Shown: piece by piece, positions 61,045-64,000 of the stretch
Layout: every line of letters starts with the position of its first letter
Numbering within the stretch: the stretch's first letter is position 1
Assembly: GCF_000312485.1 (NCBI RefSeq)
Contig: NZ_HE997643.1
Coordinates: forward strand, 1,416,806-1,480,805
Direction: 5' to 3'
DNA: 64,000 nt
Source: Yersinia massiliensis CCUG 53443
GTDB taxonomy: Bacteria > Pseudomonadota > Gammaproteobacteria > Enterobacterales > Enterobacteriaceae
Translations under genes and position numbers: made by a program
The notes under the pieces: model-generated
The model's input: the letters and a program-made list of their open reading frames with translations, nothing else
Database searches by the model: none
What the model was told of the DNA's origin: nothing

Positions 61045-61072
61045 TGTGACTAGTGATTCATTTTAAATGTAA

Positions 61073-61088
61073 TGTGACAAAGGTCACA
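61073..61088 (-). promoter_or_regulatory. CRP-cAMP site upstream of flhDC
   Basis: TGTGACAAAGGTCACA has both half-sites TGTGA and TCACA perfect with a 6-base spacer. Its centre is about 72 bp upstream of the candidate flhDC start, a class I activation distance. It could also affect the divergent uspC. Confidence 0.85.
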
Positions 61089-61762
61089 AAAATAAAATAA
61101 AAAGCTGCTACCTTGCATTTAAATTGTTCATTTTTTGACCGTCATGATGATCGAAAAATAGCCAGAAGTCAGAAAAGAGCTAAAAAACTAAGGATATAGG
61201 CCCAATTCCCAGTGTTTTTAGATCAATTCGAACAAATGCATTCCTAAAGCAAAATAGCAGAACATAAATCTGTCATAACCCGAAATTATTAGCATCACAC
61301 GCTGAAAACGCCTGAGATTACTCGGTAAGACTATTAGTCACCTCAGAAACTATTTTGTTTTAACGAATATTTATGCGCTTGCTGACAAAATCATTCACCG
61401 AACATTTATTAACCAATTACGATTTTGCCGTTAAGAAGTTCGATATCTCGTCTTGATAAAGGCAACAAAGGTAACTACATGTTTCACTTTTACGTAACCG
61501 GATACATTTTCATCAAGCACATTTTCAACTTTGGTTCATATCCGCATTTTTGCAAGGGATTTGTGAACAAAATGTAAGATATTTTAATAAATAATGTTTA
61601 AAACATAAGTTTCCAATCTGTTTTATCTTCCCGTACATTATTTAACCCAATGCAATGAAAGGTATTTTTGTCAGTAACAGGCAATTGTGATTAACCTCCC
61701 ATTTCTAAAAGGTGCGATCCCCTAATCTTTAATCTGTAGCACAGCTAATGAGAATTCAAAAA

Positions 61763-62182
61763 ATGGGATACCGAAATGTATTAGTTGCCGTCGCGTTGTC
61801 ACCTGATAGCCAAAAATTGGTAAATAAAGCGGTTTCTATTGTCCGCCCCTATCAAGGTAATATTTCGTTAATCACGCTCACCACCGAACCAGAAATGTAC
61901 AGTAGCTATGCCGCGCCCATGCTGGGTGACTTGCGGTCTGTGTTACAAGAAGAAGCGCAGTTATTTATGGGGGAGTTAGCTGTTAATGCTGATTACCCTA
62001 TTGAAAGTAAAACCGTGATTCACGGTGAGCTTGCCGAGAGCTTGGCTTACCGTTGCCAACAACAGCACATTGATTTAGTTATCTGTGGTAACCACAATGC
62101 CAAACTGATAAACAAATTCACGTGTTCAGCATCTCGATTGATTAACACCAGCGCAGTGGACGTCTTGATCGTCCCACTTTAA
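61763..62182 (+). CDS. uspC: Universal stress protein UspC
   Basis: A 139-residue cytoplasmic UspA-fold protein starting MGYRNVLVAVALSPDSQKLV, with the DLVICGNHN nucleotide-loop-type segment. PEMYSSYAAPMLGDLRSVL matches E. coli UspC (YecG), which also neighbours flhDC. A start five codons earlier is possible but does not match UspC. Confidence 0.92.
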   Translation: MGYRNVLVAVALSPDSQKLVNKAVSIVRPYQGNISLITLTTEPEMYSSYAAPMLGDLRSVLQEEAQLFMGELAVNADYPIESKTVIHGELAESLAYRCQQQHIDLVICGNHNAKLINKFTCSASRLINTSAVDVLIVPL

Positions 62183-62353
62183 TTCACCTCTGCATCCTTT
62201 CAACATCGCGGCATTACTTGTCTCAATGACAGCATCGTTTTATCTCGCCATTACCGCACTATTAGCTGATATCAGTTTAAGAAGTTCAACTATCCTTTTC
62301 TCCAATCACTTTTTTAGCGCCCCTATTTTGCTCTCTCACAGTAAGGGAATCTG

Positions 62354-63388
62354 ATGCCTCAAGATAAAATGAATAATCGCCGTATTCTGTTGGCTTCACG
62401 TCCTCACGGAACGCCAACCAACGAGAACTTCACGTTAGATATTCAACCTATTGTGCAACCGAAGGCGGGCGAGGTATTACTCCGTACCCGTTATTTGTCT
62501 CTTGATCCCTATATGCGCGGCAGGATGAGCGACGCCCCTTCCTATGCTGCCCCAGTTCAGATTGGCGATGTGATGGTCGGCGGTGCCGTGTCACGCGTTG
62601 AGGTATCAAATCACCCTGATTTTCAGGTGGGTGATTGGGTGCTGGCGCGAAGCGGTTGGCAAGACTATGCGATATCCGATGGTTCTGATATCCGTCATTT
62701 AGGCGCGCAACTTTCTCATCCTTCACGCGCGTTAGGGGTTTTAGGGATGCCCGGCTTCACTGCCTATATGGGGCTATTGGACATTGGTCAACCAAAAGCG
62801 GGGGAAACGTTGGTGGTGGCCGCAGCCAGTGGAGCCGTCGGGTCTGTCGTGGGACAAATCGGCAAATTGAAAGGCTGTAAAGTCGTTGGGATTGCTGGAG
62901 GGGCTGAAAAATGCCGCTATGTGGTCGAAGAGTTAGGTTTCGATGCCTGTATTGATCACCGAGCAACCGATTTTGCGCAACAGTTGAAGAATGCGTGCGC
63001 GGAAGGTATTGATATTTACTACGAAAACGTAGGTGGTGCGGTATTTGACGCAGTATTGCCGTTGTTGAATGCCCGTGCACGCATTCCAGTGTGTGGATTG
63101 ATTGCTCGCTATAACGATACGGAGTTACCCGATGGCCCCGATCGTTTGCCATTGTTGCAAAGTATTATTTTGCGCAAGCGAATTAGGATGCAAGGTTTCA
63201 TCATTTTCGATGATTATGGCCACCTCTTCGATGACTTTTTGCAGCAGATGACGCAATGGGTCGATCAGGGAAAAATCAAGTTCCGCGAAGATTTGGTCGA
63301 TGGATTAGAGAACGCCCCACAAGCCTTTATTGGCCTGCTTGAAGGTAAAAACTTTGGCAAATTAGTCATTCGCGTCAGTAACGAATAG
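62354..63388 (+). CDS. NADPH-dependent medium-chain reductase (CurA/YncB-like)
   Basis: A 344-residue oxidoreductase of the MDR leukotriene-B4 dehydrogenase-like group. The Rossmann motif AASGAVGSVVGQIGKLKG (~155-172) binds NADPH, and the zinc-binding Cys of alcohol dehydrogenases is absent. It reduces activated C=C bonds in family members such as E. coli CurA (curcumin reductase). AAGGGAATCTG precedes the ATG. Confidence 0.9.
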   Translation: MPQDKMNNRRILLASRPHGTPTNENFTLDIQPIVQPKAGEVLLRTRYLSLDPYMRGRMSDAPSYAAPVQIGDVMVGGAVSRVEVSNHPDFQVGDWVLARSGWQDYAISDGSDIRHLGAQLSHPSRALGVLGMPGFTAYMGLLDIGQPKAGETLVVAAASGAVGSVVGQIGKLKGCKVVGIAGGAEKCRYVVEELGFDACIDHRATDFAQQLKNACAEGIDIYYENVGGAVFDAVLPLLNARARIPVCGLIARYNDTELPDGPDRLPLLQSIILRKRIRMQGFIIFDDYGHLFDDFLQQMTQWVDQGKIKFREDLVDGLENAPQAFIGLLEGKNFGKLVIRVSNE

Positions 63389-63413
63389 TGATAGGTATTC
63401 AAGCCATCATCAG

Positions 63414-63442
63414 TCCGGGGCCAATCGGCCCCGGATTTTTTA
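63414..63442 (+). terminator. Terminator after the CurA-like gene
   Basis: TCCGGGGCC-AATC-GGCCCCGGA (9-bp stem) followed by TTTTTTAT. It lies 26 bases after the stop codon and before the convergent Mg ATPase end. Confidence 0.95.
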
Positions 63443-63471
63443 TCGACTCATATTACGTATTCATCAAACCA

Positions 63472-64000
63472 TTAGAACCACTTACCGAAACGGCGGATGT
63501 AGAATTGTTTCATCAGTTGTGCCACTACGCAGTAACTGATCAGTGTCCCTGCTAACCAAGGGAAATATTCCCACGGGAGTGGAACTAAACCAACCAATGC
63601 GCCCAGTGGTGAGAACGGTATATAGATACCGATTGCCATGATGAGCCCTGTCGTCAGCAACACAGGCAATGCAGCGGTGCTTTGAATAAACGGAATCTTT
63701 TGTGTACGCAACATATGGACAACCAGCGTCTGCGATAACAACCCTTCAATAAACCAGCCAGACTGGAACAAAGCCTGATGTTCGACACTGTTCGCTGCAA
63801 AAACAAACCACATCAGCGCAAAAGTGGTGATATCAAAAATGGATGATGTTGGCCCAATCCAGATCATAAAGCGGCCAATATTTTTAGCATCCCACTTGCG
63901 TGGTTTACGTAAAAACTCTTTGTCCATTTTGTCCCAAGGTAATGAAAGCTGGGAAATGTCATACATCAGGTTTTGTAACAGGAGGTGGATAGCTAACATC
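63472..64000 (-). CDS. mgtA: Magnesium-importing P-type ATPase (MgtA/MgtB family), C-terminal part, cut by window end
   Basis: The open frame continues past the window end; the last ~176 residues are visible. They contain the MgtA C-terminal membrane region: IHLLLQNLMYDISQ, KWDAKNIGRFMIWIGPTSSIFD and SGWFIEGLLSQTLVVHMLRT, with three or four membrane helices. MgtA and MgtB share this end, so the exact paralogue is uncertain. The catalytic DKTGT and N-terminus are outside. Confidence 0.85.
   Translation of the reverse strand, partial: MLAIHLLLQNLMYDISQLSLPWDKMDKEFLRKPRKWDAKNIGRFMIWIGPTSSIFDITTFALMWFVFAANSVEHQALFQSGWFIEGLLSQTLVVHMLRTQKIPFIQSTAALPVLLTTGLIMAIGIYIPFSPLGALVGLVPLPWEYFPWLAGTLISYCVVAQLMKQFYIRRFGKWF

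Larger units (their letters stand above)
60743..61762. other. Long control region between flhDC and uspC
   Basis: About one kilobase, strongly AT-rich, between divergent flhD and uspC. It contains a perfect CRP palindrome, a candidate promoter and a perfect RcsAB box (all described separately). No ORF is supported. The flhD leader from the candidate start point would be about 266 bases, somewhat longer than the 198-base E. coli leader. Confidence 0.8.

Overview
The window is a bacterial chromosome segment dominated by one almost uninterrupted flagellar and chemotaxis super-cluster of the enterobacterial (FlhDC-driven) type. Protein similarity to Escherichia/Salmonella flagellar proteins is strong, but the gene order is the one I associate with Yersinia: fliZA-fliB-fliC / fliDST / fliE / fliFGHIJK / fliLMNOPQR / flgLKJIHGFEDCB / flgAMN / flhEAB / cheZYBR, two receptors, cheWA / motBA / flhCD / uspC in one stretch. 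Base composition is moderate. I call it Yersinia-like Yersiniaceae; the species is not resolved.

Layout. 1-2.8 kb: 3' end of putA, an intergenic palindromic element and a small TumE/TumA-like toxin-antitoxin pair. 2.8-6.2 kb: cystine uptake (tcyJLN) and D-cysteine desulfhydrase (dcyD). 6.5-11 kb: fliZ, fliA (sigma-28), fliB (flagellin lysine methylase) and fliC. 11.1-13.4 kb: filament cap and chaperones fliD, fliS, fliT. 13.7-18.6 kb: three genes that are not structural flagellar genes (an AraC-type regulator, a large Cache-HAMP-GAF-HD-GYP protein and a HhH-GPD DNA glycosylase). 18.6-30.5 kb: fliE, then fliF to fliR (MS ring, switch, export apparatus, hook-length control). 30.6-43.1 kb: flgL to flgB on the minus strand and flgA, flgM, flgN on the plus strand. 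43.3-47.1 kb: a 52-codon secreted microprotein, then flhE, flhA, flhB. 47.4-59.7 kb: chemotaxis (cheZ, cheY, cheB, cheR, a Tar/Tap-like receptor, a Tsr-like receptor, cheW, cheA) and the stator (motB, motA). 59.8-62.2 kb: the master regulator flhDC with a long control region, then uspC. 62.3-64 kb: a CurA-like reductase and the C-terminal end of an MgtA-type Mg2+ ATPase cut by the window edge.

How it works together. FlhD4C2 should switch on the class II operons (candidate inverted-repeat boxes lie before fliA, between fliE and fliF, and between flgB and flgA). FliA then drives class III promoters; convincing sigma-28 promoters precede fliC, fliD, flgM, flgK and tsr, with a one-base-shorter match before fliA. 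FlgM holds FliA until it is exported through the FlhA/FlhB/FliPQR gate. The flhDC control region contains a perfect CRP palindrome and a perfect RcsAB box placed around a candidate promoter as in E. coli.

Most notable points: the flhDC promoter architecture, a 52-aa secreted aromatic CxxC microprotein between flgN and flhE, a long structured GC-rich repeat inserted between cheW and tsr, an HD-GYP protein with an unusually long insertion in its catalytic domain, an extended low-complexity MotB tail, and a second receptor without the NWETF tail.
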